A DNA stretch of 64,000 bases from JAYPWI01 sp038135065 (GCA_038135065.1 JAYPWI010000007.1:56256-120255), one strand, 5' to 3'. Shown: positions 1 through 8,899, counted from the stretch's first letter. The notes: a model not told the origin generated them from the sequence alone. Program-made: numbers and translations.

Positions 1-861
1 CTTCGGCCGGCGCCGCTGGCCGAACTGCTCGAGTCGGAGCGAGTCACGGTGGCAGCCGGGGTCCCCACGATCTGGATGGGGGTACTTCCCGAACTGGAAG
101 GCCGCGACGTCAGCGCGTTACGGGCGATCCCTTGCGGTGGATCGGCGGTGCCCCGGTCGCTCTCGGAGGCATACCGGGAACGCATCGGGCTGCCCATCCT
201 GCAGGCCTGGGGGATGACCGAGACGAGTCCCCTGTGCGCGATGGCCCACGTGAAGTCGGGGCAATCGGATCTCCCAGAGGAGGAGCAGGCCGACTATCGA
301 GCCACGGTGGGCACCATCATGCCCATCGTCGAGTTCCGTATCTGCGTTCCCGACACCACCGACGAGGTGCCCTGGGATGGGGCGTCGACAGGGGAGCTGC
401 AGGTCCGGGGCCCCTACATCACGGCCGAGTACTACAACAGACCCGATGCCGGCGATTCCTTCACCGAGGATGGTTGGTTACGGACCGGGGATGTCGCTTC
501 GTGCGACCAGCACGGATACATCCGCCTGGTGGATCGAACGAAAGACCTCATCAAATCGGGCGGTGAGTGGGTGAGTTCGGTCGAGGTGGAGAACGAGATC
601 ATGGCGCACCCCAAGGTTGCGGAGGCGGCCGTGATCGCCGTGGCCAGCGAGAAGTGGATGGAACGGCCCATGGCGTGTGTGGTGCTCCACGACGGTGAGA
701 GCCTGTCCCACGACGAACTCATCGAGTTCCTCGAGCCGCGGATGGTCCGGTGGTGGTTGCCCAGCCGCACCGAGGTGGTCGATGAGATACCCAAGACCTC
801 GACCGGGAAATTCTCCAAGCGGACGCTGCGGGACCGCTTCGCCGACGTGGTCGTCGACTAG
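1..861 (+). CDS. AMP-forming acyl-CoA synthetase, C-terminal part (cut by window edge)
   Basis: The reading frame enters from the left edge without a visible start; 286 codons are seen of a family usually 500-560 aa long. Visible motifs in order are GMTETSP (visible residues about 71-77, adenylate-forming core), GWLRTGD (about 157-163), the hinge region DRTKDLIKSGGEW (about 178-190) and PKTSTGKFSKRTL near the end, whose lysine is the usual catalytic residue of the mobile C-terminal domain. The family activates a fatty or other carboxylic acid to its CoA thioester through an acyl-AMP in the cytosol. The motifs resemble FadD-type medium/long-chain ligases, but the substrate cannot be read. It ends 42 bases before the next gene. 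Confidence 0.9.
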   Translation, partial: LRPAPLAELLESERVTVAAGVPTIWMGVLPELEGRDVSALRAIPCGGSAVPRSLSEAYRERIGLPILQAWGMTETSPLCAMAHVKSGQSDLPEEEQADYRATVGTIMPIVEFRICVPDTTDEVPWDGASTGELQVRGPYITAEYYNRPDAGDSFTEDGWLRTGDVASCDQHGYIRLVDRTKDLIKSGGEWVSSVEVENEIMAHPKVAEAAVIAVASEKWMERPMACVVLHDGESLSHDELIEFLEPRMVRWWLPSRTEVVDEIPKTSTGKFSKRTLRDRFADVVVD

Positions 862-890
862 CCGCTCTGGCGATTCGGCGGGACCTCTTC

Positions 891-896
891 TACCTT
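891..896 (+). promoter_or_regulatory. -10 box TACCTT
   Basis: TACCTT lies 7 bases before the GTG at 904, placing transcription start at or next to the start codon (leaderless mRNA). Confidence 0.5.
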
Positions 897-903
897 CGCG
901 GGA

Positions 904-2277
904 GTGACCCTTTCCAGGATTCTCGGCGTGATCTCACTCGCCGTGATGGCCGTAGCCGTCGGCTCGGTCGTGACGTCATGGGACAGCGGGGGTGCCGGCG
1001 GCTCGGCGGCCGGGTCGGTGACGCCACCCGTCGCTGTCGGAGGCGCTGTCGCGCGTCAGCCCGCGATGCCTGCAGTGGTGGTGGCGACAGTGCCCGAGTC
1101 CGGTGACAGTGACTCCGATGAACCCACTCCCATGAGCCCGCCCGCCACCGCCCCCGTAGCGGACACCGCCGAGGACGACGGAACCGATTCCGACGACGAT
1201 GGTGTTGGCGACCAGTCCACCGAGACCACGGCGCCCCCGGTCGCCGAGGCAGCAGGGCCGCCACGGTCGGGCTCGTTGGTCATCACAGGGGTGATCGTGC
1301 CCGACCGCACCGTGGGATCGGTTGCCGCCAACTACGGTCGCAATCAGGGGGGCTACGACTTCGGGCCGTTCTTCGCGTCGATCTCCGACGAGATCGCTGC
1401 CGCTGACCTTTCCTTGTGCCACCTCGACGGGACGATCGGGCCTGGACTGCCCCCGGCAGGCGCTCCGGCTTACCGGGCGCCCGAGCAACTTCTGCTCGCT
1501 TTGGCCGAGGCGGGTTGGGACGGCTGTTCGATCTCCGGAGGCAACCTCCTCGGCGGGGGCGATGCAGGGGTGACGAATACGGTCGAGGCCTTCGGCGAGG
1601 CTGGGCTGGGTGCAGCCGGGGCAGCCGTTGCGACCGATGGTCGGATACCTGCGGTCATGTACGACGTGAACGGCATCGCAGTCGCCCATCTGTCCTACGG
1701 CATGTACCCCGGCGATGGCGATCGGCTCGATGGCCCGGCCGTCGCCGTGTTCGACAGCGCCAGGGTTGCCGCCGACGCAGCCGAGGCCCGCTCGGGCGGG
1801 GCCGAGTTCGTCATCGTCTCTGTGCAGTGGGATTCCGTCGGTGTCGCGCTGCCATCGACCGATCAGGTGGACGCGGCCAGGGCCATCGCTGTGGGAGGGG
1901 GTGTCGACCTGGTGGTCGGCGTTTCCTCGGGCGTGATGCAACATGTCGAGCGGGTCGAGGAGACCTGGGTCTTGTACGGACTCGGCAACTTCGTCACCAG
2001 CCAGTCACCGTCGTGCTGTGGAACCACGGCCGAGGACGGGGTGATCTTCCACCTGGAGATCGGTGACGTGGCCGGAGCGGTGCGAGTCACGTCGATGGCG
2101 ATGACCCCGACCTGGCTGGACCGGACCTACATGGAAGTTGTTCCGATCGCGACCCGCCTCACCGAATCGGGGTTGCCGAGCTGGTACCGGGCGTTGTCCG
2201 AGCGGGCCTTCGACCGCACGGTGGCCGTTCTGCGCGGCGCTGGTGCAGAGATCGGTCTGACCGTCGAGCGGCCGTGA
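904..2277 (+). CDS. CapA-like protein, membrane-anchored, apparently lacking metal ligands
   Basis: 457 aa. A single hydrophobic segment (about residues 4-24) is followed by an acidic, Pro/Ser/Thr-rich linker (to about 120) and a domain that follows the CapA/PgsA metallophosphatase-like fold from about 122 on, ending in the recognisable YGLGNFV block near residue 382. CapA proteins are linked to poly-gamma-glutamate synthesis and carry metal-binding Asp, NLE, NNH and HPH motifs. Here the equivalent places read HLD, SGGN and GVSSGVM, so the usual ligands look lost. GTG was taken as start because of the -10 box 7 bases upstream. The domain is probably extracytoplasmic. The last bases overlap the next gene as GTGA, so the two are translationally coupled. 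Function unknown. Confidence 0.7.
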   Translation: MTLSRILGVISLAVMAVAVGSVVTSWDSGGAGGSAAGSVTPPVAVGGAVARQPAMPAVVVATVPESGDSDSDEPTPMSPPATAPVADTAEDDGTDSDDDGVGDQSTETTAPPVAEAAGPPRSGSLVITGVIVPDRTVGSVAANYGRNQGGYDFGPFFASISDEIAAADLSLCHLDGTIGPGLPPAGAPAYRAPEQLLLALAEAGWDGCSISGGNLLGGGDAGVTNTVEAFGEAGLGAAGAAVATDGRIPAVMYDVNGIAVAHLSYGMYPGDGDRLDGPAVAVFDSARVAADAAEARSGGAEFVIVSVQWDSVGVALPSTDQVDAARAIAVGGGVDLVVGVSSGVMQHVERVEETWVLYGLGNFVTSQSPSCCGTTAEDGVIFHLEIGDVAGAVRVTSMAMTPTWLDRTYMEVVPIATRLTESGLPSWYRALSERAFDRTVAVLRGAGAEIGLTVERP

Positions 2278-3137
2278 GCCGTCCCCGCGCCGCCCTGGTG
2301 AGTGGGGCAAGCACCGGTATCGGTGCCGCAACTGCACAGCGGCTGACCGCAGCCGGCTGGGCCGTGTGGGCCGGGGTCCGTGACGACGCTGCCGTCGAAC
2401 GATTGGGGTCGTTGGAGGGTGTTCGGCCCGTCTACCTCGACGTGACCGACCAGGATTCGGTGCTGACCGCCATGGCCGAGGTGCAGGCTTGTCGGGGGGA
2501 CGACGGCCTGGACCTGTTGGTCAACAACGCAGGCATCGTGTGCGGGGGACCGCTCGAGTTCCTCGACATGGCCGAGTGGGAGCATCAGTTCGATGTGAAC
2601 TTCTTCGGCACCATTCGCCTGACCCGTGCAGCATTGCCACTGTTGCGGCGGGCGGTGGATCCCCGCATCATCCTCGTCGGGTCGATCGCCGGTCGGATCG
2701 CAGGGCCGTTGGTCGGTCCCTATGCGGCGAGCAAGCATGCGTTAGCCGGTCTGGCTGGATCGCTGCGGCGAGAACTGGGTCGGGGCGGGCCGCACGTGAC
2801 GCTGCTCGAACCGGGCGCAGTCGTCACCCCGTTGTGGAGCAAGGCGGCGATGACAGCTGCCCAGATCGATGCGCAGCTACCGGCCGAGGGCCGAGCCCTC
2901 TACGGCGGCCTCGTCGACCGGCAGCGACGCCTGCTCGGGGACGGTGATCACCGAGGCATCGAAGCTGACCGGGTTGCCCGCGTCATCGAGTCCTGTGTGG
3001 ATCGCCGCTACCCCCCGGCTCGCCGCCTGGTGGGTCTCGATGCTCGGATCGGCGGGCTGGCCGCTCGCTTCCTGCCGGAATCGGTGCTCGATGCTGTGCT
3101 GTCCCGCGGCGGGTCCCCGAGTGACTCCGCATCATGA
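2274..3137 (+). CDS. Short-chain dehydrogenase/reductase (SDR)
   Basis: 287 aa classical SDR. The N-terminal cofactor motif SGASTGIG (about residues 10-17), the NNAG motif (about 84-87), a serine in the strand before the catalytic site and YAASK (about 150-154) are all present, so it should be an active NAD(P)H-dependent alcohol/ketone oxidoreductase. The C-terminal extension is typical of SDRs acting on retinol-, steroid- or lipid-like substrates, but that is only inference. Its start overlaps the previous stop (GTGA) and its stop overlaps the TetR start (ATGA), so the three form one transcription unit. Confidence 0.88.
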   Translation: MSRPRAALVSGASTGIGAATAQRLTAAGWAVWAGVRDDAAVERLGSLEGVRPVYLDVTDQDSVLTAMAEVQACRGDDGLDLLVNNAGIVCGGPLEFLDMAEWEHQFDVNFFGTIRLTRAALPLLRRAVDPRIILVGSIAGRIAGPLVGPYAASKHALAGLAGSLRRELGRGGPHVTLLEPGAVVTPLWSKAAMTAAQIDAQLPAEGRALYGGLVDRQRRLLGDGDHRGIEADRVARVIESCVDRRYPPARRLVGLDARIGGLAARFLPESVLDAVLSRGGSPSDSAS

Positions 3138-3736
3138 CGCCGAACGGCTCGGAGGTCAGGCTCCGCATCCTTGCTGCCGCCGCTCGTTGCATGACTCGCT
3201 GGTCGGTGTCAAAGACGACCATGGCCGACGTGGCGGTGGAGGCGGGGATCTCCCGAGCGACCCTGTATCGGCACTTCTCGACCAGGGACGACCTCTTGGC
3301 CGGTTTGGTGGAGCACGAGTTCGCCGTCTTCTTCGGCGATCTGGCGGCGTTCATCGATGGGAGTCCGGATCTCGAACAGCTGTTGGTCGACGGGCTGATC
3401 CAAGCGAACCGGGCCCTCGAGGGGCACGAGCTGTACCAGCGGGTGATGGCCACGGAGCCCCATCTGGTGTTGCCGCACCTCATGGTGGCCTCGGCGGGGA
3501 TTCGGTCGCTGATCATCGACTATCTCAGGCCATGGCTACTCGACCGTGCTGGTGGTCGATCCCCGGCCGAACCGGCTGACGTCGAGGCTGTGTTGGACTA
3601 CCTCTCTCGGATGGTGCTGTCCTTCATCGAGAGTCCCGGAGGATGGGATTTCGGTGATCGCTCGGCGGTGGCCCACCTCGTTCGGTCGCGCTTCATCGGG
3701 GCCGTGGATCGTGTCATGTCGGGTGGCACCCATTGA
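3134..3736 (+). CDS. TetR-family transcriptional regulator (first of a pair)
   Basis: 200 aa. The N-terminal helix-turn-helix includes KTTMADVAVEAGISRATLYRHF-type residues at about 34-55, the standard TetR DNA-binding head. The C-terminal ligand domain is not assignable by eye. It is translationally coupled to the SDR (ATGA). The C-terminal part resembles that of the next TetR gene (both have a conserved VLS-F/Y segment followed by Asp and a late Val-rich helix), so the two look like paralogues. Its stop codon lies inside the -35 box of the promoter that drives the second regulator. Confidence 0.9.
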   Translation: MTPNGSEVRLRILAAAARCMTRWSVSKTTMADVAVEAGISRATLYRHFSTRDDLLAGLVEHEFAVFFGDLAAFIDGSPDLEQLLVDGLIQANRALEGHELYQRVMATEPHLVLPHLMVASAGIRSLIIDYLRPWLLDRAGGRSPAEPADVEAVLDYLSRMVLSFIESPGGWDFGDRSAVAHLVRSRFIGAVDRVMSGGTH

Positions 3737-3766
3737 CAATGAGACAATAAGACCCTTAATGTCTCA
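3733..3766 (+). promoter_or_regulatory. Promoter with embedded 12+3+12 palindromic operator
   Basis: A perfect -35 box TTGACA (3733-3738) is followed after 16 bases by CTTAAT (3755-3760). Over it lies an inverted repeat: left arm TGAGACAATAAG (3740-3751), spacer ACC, right arm CTTAATGTCTCA (3755-3766), matching at 11 of 12 positions. Predicted transcription start is about 3767, two bases from the ATG at 3769. A dimeric TetR protein bound here would cover spacer, -10 and start site, so autorepression of the downstream TetR and ferritin-like gene is the simplest reading. Confidence 0.75.
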
Positions 3767-3768
3767 AC

Positions 3769-4413
3769 ATGTCCGCAGGTCACCTGATGCTCAGCCTCAG
3801 TGAGCCCGGCTCGGCCGAGCGGCAGATCATCGACGGGGCCCTTCGTCACTGTGCTCGGTTCGGAGTGGCCAAGACCACGGTGGCCGACATCGCCCGCGAA
3901 GCCGGGGTGTCAAGGGCCACCGTGTATCGGGTCTTTCCCAGCGGTCGCGATGGCATCCTCGAAGCAGTTCGCCGTCATCGGGTCCTCAGCTTCTTCGCCG
4001 ATCTCGACGCTGAACTCAGGGGCCGGGGTGACCTGGCAGACATCATCGGCTGTGGTCTGCATCGGGCGGCGATCATGTTGGCCTCCGATGAGGAGTTCCA
4101 GGGGCTGTTGACCCATGAGCCCGGGCCGCTGCTCGAGACCCTGTCGGGTCGCGGTCTGCAGCGCATCTTCGCCGCTGCCAGAGTCTTCGTCGCCCCCCAC
4201 CTCGAAGCGCTGGTCGGCTCGTCAGAAGCCGATCGCTTGTCCGAGTGGATGGTGAGGATCGTGTTGTCCTACACCCTCGATCCCAGCCAGCACGTCGATC
4301 TGAGATCGCGACCACAGGTCGACGAGTTCGTAGCTGCGCATGTTCTCCCGGGCGTCGTTGTGATCGACGCTGCCCCACCCACATCTCCCACCCTGCAGGA
4401 GGCAGGCTCATGA
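3769..4413 (+). CDS. TetR-family transcriptional regulator (second of a pair)
   Basis: 214 aa. The N-terminal HTH runs at about residues 35-60 and contains KTTVADIAREAGVSRATVYR. The start ATG sits directly after the palindromic operator, with a predicted leader of about two bases. The C-terminal half is the variable ligand-binding domain and resembles that of the upstream TetR protein. The stop overlaps the start of the ferritin-like gene (ATGA), so the regulator and the enzyme are one operon. It probably represses its own promoter; whether it acts as homodimer or with the neighbouring TetR is open. Confidence 0.9.
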   Translation: MSAGHLMLSLSEPGSAERQIIDGALRHCARFGVAKTTVADIAREAGVSRATVYRVFPSGRDGILEAVRRHRVLSFFADLDAELRGRGDLADIIGCGLHRAAIMLASDEEFQGLLTHEPGPLLETLSGRGLQRIFAAARVFVAPHLEALVGSSEADRLSEWMVRIVLSYTLDPSQHVDLRSRPQVDEFVAAHVLPGVVVIDAAPPTSPTLQEAGS

Positions 4414-5537
4414 GCACCATCGACGAGATCATCGGACGAACCGATCCGAACGACATCGACGCCATCCTGGCGATGACCAACACCGACCAGGACGAGGTCA
4501 TCCACGCAGTGGAGGACAACGCCGACGCCATCTACACCTGGGACTACGAGAAGGGCGCCCGCCCGCAGCTCAGCAAGCTGTACGAGAAGGCGAAGGTGGG
4601 GCAGTGGAACGGTGAAACCGATCTTCCCTGGGAGGTCTCGGTCGATCAACAACAGCTGGCGACCGAGGCCTACGAGCTCATGGGTGGGATGGACACCATG
4701 ATCGACTTCACCGGCACTGGCATCGAACACTGGGGTCGTGACGAGTGGATCGAGTTCAACATGGAGAGCCAGAACTGGAGCCTGAGCCAGTTCATGCATG
4801 GTGAACAGGGGGCGCTCGTCTGCACTGCCAAGATCGTGGAGACCGTGCCCTGGATCGATGCCAAGTACTACGCAGCCACCCAGGTAGTCGACGAAGCGCG
4901 CCATGTCGAGGTGTTCTCGAAGTATCTCGACACGAAGCTGACCGGGGCGTACCCCATCAACGTGCACCTGCGGATGCTGCTCGACGACATCATCCAGGAC
5001 GCTCGTTGGGACATGACCTATCTGGGGATGCAGATCATGGTCGAGGGTCTCGCCCTAGCCGCCTTCGGCCTGACCTACCAGCAGACGACGGATCCACTGC
5101 TCAAGCAACTGCTCCGGTACGTCATGAGCGACGAAGCCCGTCACGTGGCGTTCGGCGTGCTGTCCCTGAAGGAGGCATACGCAGACATGACCCAGGCGGA
5201 ACTGCTCGAGCGTCAGGAGTTCGCCTTCGAGGCGGCCGTTCGCATGCGAGATCGGTTTCTCCAGCAGGAGGTCTGGGAGCGCATGGGTGCTGATGTCGCA
5301 CGGGTGATCCCGGCCGTGTTCCACAATCCCCAGCGGCAGGAGTTCCAGCACCTGCTGTTTACCAAGATCGTTCCCAACTGCAAGAAGCTGGGGTTGCTCG
5401 ACGCGGGCGACGGATGGCTGCGACGGAAGTTCGGCGAAATCGGTGTCATCCAGTACGAGGACTGGGTGGACACCCTGGCCGAGGTCGACTCGTTTGCTCT
5501 CACGAACGAACTGGAAGCCGAGGCCGCCGGGGTCTGA
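4410..5537 (+). CDS. Ferritin-like diiron protein (AurF/RNR-R2-like fold)
   Basis: 375 aa. Two DEARHV motifs (about residues 161-166 and 241-246), each preceded by a helix glutamate (E132 and E212), give the E...ExxH...E...ExxH pattern of a carboxylate-bridged diiron centre in a four-helix bundle. Known relatives include N-oxygenases of the AurF type and R2-like oxidases, so an O2-dependent oxidase or oxygenase is expected; the substrate is unknown. The start was set at 4410, not at earlier in-frame codons, because a perfect AGGAGG (4397-4402) lies 7 bases upstream and ATGA overlaps the TetR stop. Control is expected through the operator before the TetR gene. Confidence 0.85.
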   Translation: MSTIDEIIGRTDPNDIDAILAMTNTDQDEVIHAVEDNADAIYTWDYEKGARPQLSKLYEKAKVGQWNGETDLPWEVSVDQQQLATEAYELMGGMDTMIDFTGTGIEHWGRDEWIEFNMESQNWSLSQFMHGEQGALVCTAKIVETVPWIDAKYYAATQVVDEARHVEVFSKYLDTKLTGAYPINVHLRMLLDDIIQDARWDMTYLGMQIMVEGLALAAFGLTYQQTTDPLLKQLLRYVMSDEARHVAFGVLSLKEAYADMTQAELLERQEFAFEAAVRMRDRFLQQEVWERMGADVARVIPAVFHNPQRQEFQHLLFTKIVPNCKKLGLLDAGDGWLRRKFGEIGVIQYEDWVDTLAEVDSFALTNELEAEAAGV

Positions 5538-5581
5538 CGGACCTCGCGCAGCGGTACTTCGACCGGTTATCGATGGCGGCC

Positions 5582-5587
5582 TAACCT
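5582..5587 (+). promoter_or_regulatory. -10 box TAACCT
   Basis: TAACCT ends 6 bases before the ATG at 5594; no ribosome-binding site is seen, consistent with a leaderless transcript starting the dapA region. Confidence 0.5.
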
Positions 5588-5593
5588 CCCTAG

Positions 5594-6235
5594 ATGGCCC
5601 ACGATTCTGACCCCGAACTGCTCGTCGCCCTTGCCCTTCGATTGAAGGGCTTCGGCGAGGTCGAGGCAGTGGCCGCAGTCCATGGTCTCGAGGTCGAGCA
5701 TGTGAACGCCGCGCTGGCCTCTCTTGTCGAGCGAGGGCACTGCATGGCCCGCGAGGTCGAAGGGGTCGAGAAGTTCATCCTGACTCCGACCGGGAGGGAA
5801 GCGGGCGAGGCTGCGTTACGAGCCGATCTGGACAGCTCGGGATCTCGTGACGCGGTGCGGTCGGCCTACGACGAGTTCCTCGTGCTGAATGGATCGATGC
5901 TCCAGCTCTGCACGGACTGGCAGGTCAGGTCCGCTGACGGTGACGGGCAGCAGTTGAACGACCACACCGACGAGGACTACGACCAAGAAGTGCTGGCCCG
6001 GCTGGTCGACCTCGACGGTGAACTGCGTCGGGTGTTGGCGGGGCTCTCGGTGGCGATGTCCAGGTACGGGGCCTATCAGCGTCGATTTCGGGATGCCCTC
6101 GACCGCCTACTGGGCGGCGACCTGGACTACTTCACGAAACCTCTGATTCCCAGCTATCACACCGTGTGGTTCGAGCTTCACGAAGACCTGCTGGCCACCC
6201 TCGGCATCAACCGGGCGGACGAGGGCAGTACCTGA
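5594..6235 (+). CDS. Winged-helix-like hypothetical protein upstream of dapA
   Basis: 213 aa, not recognised at family level. The first 75 residues look like a winged helix: alternating helices with a VEHVNAALASLVERGH recognition-like stretch (about 35-50) followed by a beta-wing LTPTGREAG typical of MarR/PadR-type heads. The rest is mostly helical and acidic with no obvious catalytic residues. It may be a transcriptional regulator, but no ligand domain can be named. It has its own -10 box and is followed 36 bases later by dapA, which has its own promoter. Confidence 0.6.
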   Translation: MAHDSDPELLVALALRLKGFGEVEAVAAVHGLEVEHVNAALASLVERGHCMAREVEGVEKFILTPTGREAGEAALRADLDSSGSRDAVRSAYDEFLVLNGSMLQLCTDWQVRSADGDGQQLNDHTDEDYDQEVLARLVDLDGELRRVLAGLSVAMSRYGAYQRRFRDALDRLLGGDLDYFTKPLIPSYHTVWFELHEDLLATLGINRADEGST

Positions 6236-6258
6236 GCCACCGCTCGAGTGGCCGGGGC

Positions 6259-6264
6259 TAGCCT
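6259..6264 (+). promoter_or_regulatory. -10 box TAGCCT of dapA
   Basis: TAGCCT ends 7 bases before the ATG at 6272, which decides this start over the earlier in-frame GTG at 6248. Confidence 0.55.
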
Positions 6265-6271
6265 GGTCAAT

Positions 6272-7156
6272 ATGAGTGCACGATTCGGTCGGGTCATTCC
6301 GGCGATGGTCACCCCGTTCGCACAAGACGGGTCTCTCGATGTCGACGCTGCCGTTGCGCTGGCTCGCTGGCTCGTCGATCAGGGCTCCGAGGGTCTGGTC
6401 GTCACGGGTACGACGGGTGAGGGGCCGACGATCAGCGATGCCGAGGACTGGGAACTCTGGCGAGCGGTGGCCGAGGCAGTAACTGTCCCCGTAGTCGCTG
6501 GGACGACGACCAACGACACCCAGCACTCCGTCGAGCAGACGGCCAAGGCGGAAGAGTTGGGCTGCGACGGGATCCTGGCAGTCACCCCCTATTACAACCG
6601 ACCATCCCAGGCTGGGATCTACGCACATTTCGCAGCGGTGGCAGCGGCAACCAGCCTGCCGGTGATCCTCTACGACATCCCGGTGCGCACGGGGCGCAAG
6701 ATCGCCAACGACACCATGCTGGCTCTTGCCCGCGAGTGTCCGAACGTCCTGGCCGTGAAGGATGCTGCGGGAAATCCGGGTGAGACGGCCAAGATCATCC
6801 GCGATGCTCCTGCCGGCTTCGAGGTCTACAGCGGGGACGACGGGCTCACCCTTCCGCTCCTCGCCGTCGGCGCGGTCGGCGTGATCAGCGTGGCCGCCCA
6901 CTGGTCGGCCCCCGAGCATGTGGCCATGATGGACGCGTGGGACAAGGGCGATACCGAGGAGGCGAGGCGGATCAACGCCCGGCTCCTCGAAAGCTTCGAC
7001 TACGAGACCGGAGATCTCGCCCCCAATCCGGTTCCCACCAAGGCCATGCTCCGCACCCTGGGACTTGCTGTCGGGGAACCGAGACTCCCCATGGGTCCGA
7101 CGCCACCAGGGCTGGAAGAAACTGCACGTGAGGTGTACGCCAGGCTGAAGGCTTGA
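6272..7156 (+). CDS. dapA: 4-hydroxy-tetrahydrodipicolinate synthase
   Basis: 294 aa, the usual length. The enzyme condenses pyruvate with aspartate semialdehyde, the first step committed to diaminopimelate and lysine. All catalytic residues can be placed: TGTTGE with T47/T48, TPYYNRP with Y107/Y108, LYDIPVRTG with Y134 and R139, and the Schiff-base lysine K163 in AVKDAAGN. The start at 6272 gives the normal N-terminus (MSARFGRVIPAMVTPF); the upstream GTG would lie before the predicted transcription start. The stop overlaps the RNase J start (TGATG), so both are co-transcribed, as in many actinobacteria. Confidence 0.96.
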   Translation: MSARFGRVIPAMVTPFAQDGSLDVDAAVALARWLVDQGSEGLVVTGTTGEGPTISDAEDWELWRAVAEAVTVPVVAGTTTNDTQHSVEQTAKAEELGCDGILAVTPYYNRPSQAGIYAHFAAVAAATSLPVILYDIPVRTGRKIANDTMLALARECPNVLAVKDAAGNPGETAKIIRDAPAGFEVYSGDDGLTLPLLAVGAVGVISVAAHWSAPEHVAMMDAWDKGDTEEARRINARLLESFDYETGDLAPNPVPTKAMLRTLGLAVGEPRLPMGPTPPGLEETAREVYARLKA

Positions 7157-8814
7157 TGTCCGAGGCGGTCGAGGTCACGTTCCTCGGTGGGTTGGGGGAG
7201 GTCGGTCGCAACTGCACCGTCATCGAAGTCGGTGGGAAGCTGCTGCTCGTCGACTTCGGGGTCATGTTTCCCGACGGTTCGATGCCCGGTGTGGATGTCA
7301 TCCTGCCGGACACCTCGTGGTTGAGGAGTCGGGCCGATGACGTGGTAGGCCTGATCGTCACTCATGCCCACGAGGACCACGTCGGGGGCATCACCTACCT
7401 GTTGAGGGAGATCGAAGTACCCGTGTACGGGTCGCCTCTGTCGATCGCCGTCGCCCGTCACAAGGCGGCCGAGGCCGGACTCGACCGGAGGGCCTCCTTT
7501 CACCCGCTGTCCGACGGGCAGCGGGTACTGATCGGCCCGTTCGATGTCGAGGTGCTGCCCATCACCCACTCGGTTCCGCAGAGCTTGTGCGTGGTCATTC
7601 ACACGCCGCAAGGGGTGCTCGTGCACACCGGGGATTTCAAGCTGGATGCCAGCCCGGTGGACGGCCGTGTCACCGACTGCGACCGGCTAGCGGAACTCGC
7701 TACCAGCGAGGGCATCCGGTTGCTGATGGCCGACTCGACGAACGCAGATGTGCCGGGTGAGAGTCTGTCCGAATCGGCGATCGGCGACACCTTCCGTCGC
7801 TTGTTTCCGACAGCGAGCGGGCGACGGCTGGTCGTCAGTTGCTTCGCCAGTCATCTGCACCGGGTGCAGCAGATCGTCGATGAGGCGATCGCCCAGGGCC
7901 GGTTGATTTTTCCCCTGGGTCGATCGATGGTCACCAACATCCGCCTCGCCCGTGAACTCGGGGTGCTCGATCTCCCCGATCGCCATGTCCGCTCCATCGA
8001 TGAGGTGGCGGCCCACCCACCCGAGCGGGTCTGCGTGGTCTGTACAGGTTCACAGGGGGAGTCGGTTGCTGCGCTGGCCCTCTTGGCGCGAGGCGAACAT
8101 GCCGATCTGTCCCTCGGTCAGGGAGACGTCGTGATCCTGTCGTCCCATCCCATTCCTGGCAACGAGCGAGCCGTTTACCGAGTCATCGATGAACTGACTC
8201 GGCGCGGTTGCGAGGTCATTCACGACGGCATGGAAGTGGTCCACACCACCGGCCACGCCAAGCGAGAGGAACTGAGGGCTCTTCAGCGACTCACCCGGCC
8301 CGAGTGGTTCGTTCCCATCGAGGGTGAGTACCGCATGCTCGAACGCCACGCCGGCTTGGCGGTCGAGGAAGGGGCTGATCCCGATCGGGTCCTGCTTGCC
8401 CTCGATGGTGACCGGCTCGTCATCACCGAGGATGGGGTGCGCCTCGGTGACAGAATTCCCGCCCCGTACCACTACCTCGACGGGCCGATCGACGACCTAG
8501 GTCCCGGTGTGCTGGCGGAGCGGCGAGCCCTCGCCGCGTCCGGCTTCGTTCATGTCACGATCGTCCTGTCAGGCTCTGGCGTTCGTTGTGCACCGCCAGC
8601 CATCGCCACCCGCGGGTGGATCGATGCCGACCTCAGCGCAGAGACCCTGGCTCGGCTGGAGATCGAGATCCGAGACGCCGTCGACCGTGCGGTCGCCGCA
8701 GGAGCTCGGAGCGCGGAACTCGAGCGCGTCGTCCGGCGGACCACGGGCCGATATGTGGGTACCACCACCCAACGAAGGCCGCCGGTCTCCGCTGAAGTGA
8801 TCGTCATCGACTGA
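7156..8814 (+). CDS. rnj: Ribonuclease J
   Basis: 552 aa, normal for RNase J. The metallo-beta-lactamase motif THAHEDH (about residues 70-76) provides two-zinc ligands; later come GHAKREEL in the beta-CASP domain and a C-terminal domain ending in a helix-rich segment. RNase J is a cytosolic endo- and 5'-exoribonuclease that matures rRNA and degrades mRNA. ATG at 7156 overlaps the dapA stop; the TTG three bases earlier is less likely. The dapA-rnj-ftsK order is a well-known actinobacterial arrangement. Confidence 0.96.
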   Translation: MSEAVEVTFLGGLGEVGRNCTVIEVGGKLLLVDFGVMFPDGSMPGVDVILPDTSWLRSRADDVVGLIVTHAHEDHVGGITYLLREIEVPVYGSPLSIAVARHKAAEAGLDRRASFHPLSDGQRVLIGPFDVEVLPITHSVPQSLCVVIHTPQGVLVHTGDFKLDASPVDGRVTDCDRLAELATSEGIRLLMADSTNADVPGESLSESAIGDTFRRLFPTASGRRLVVSCFASHLHRVQQIVDEAIAQGRLIFPLGRSMVTNIRLARELGVLDLPDRHVRSIDEVAAHPPERVCVVCTGSQGESVAALALLARGEHADLSLGQGDVVILSSHPIPGNERAVYRVIDELTRRGCEVIHDGMEVVHTTGHAKREELRALQRLTRPEWFVPIEGEYRMLERHAGLAVEEGADPDRVLLALDGDRLVITEDGVRLGDRIPAPYHYLDGPIDDLGPGVLAERRALAASGFVHVTIVLSGSGVRCAPPAIATRGWIDADLSAETLARLEIEIRDAVDRAVAAGARSAELERVVRRTTGRYVGTTTQRRPPVSAEVIVID

Positions 8815-8899
8815 TCGAGCTGCAGCGTCGGGTATACGAGGTCGTGCTTGGAGGGAGCCGGCTTGGAGGGGATGACCTGGCGGGCCCGCTGTGGTTCGG

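Noticed and set aside
3769..3780. A later start codon inside the second TetR gene
   Set aside because: An in-frame ATG seven codons in is possible, but the operator and predicted start site point to 3769.
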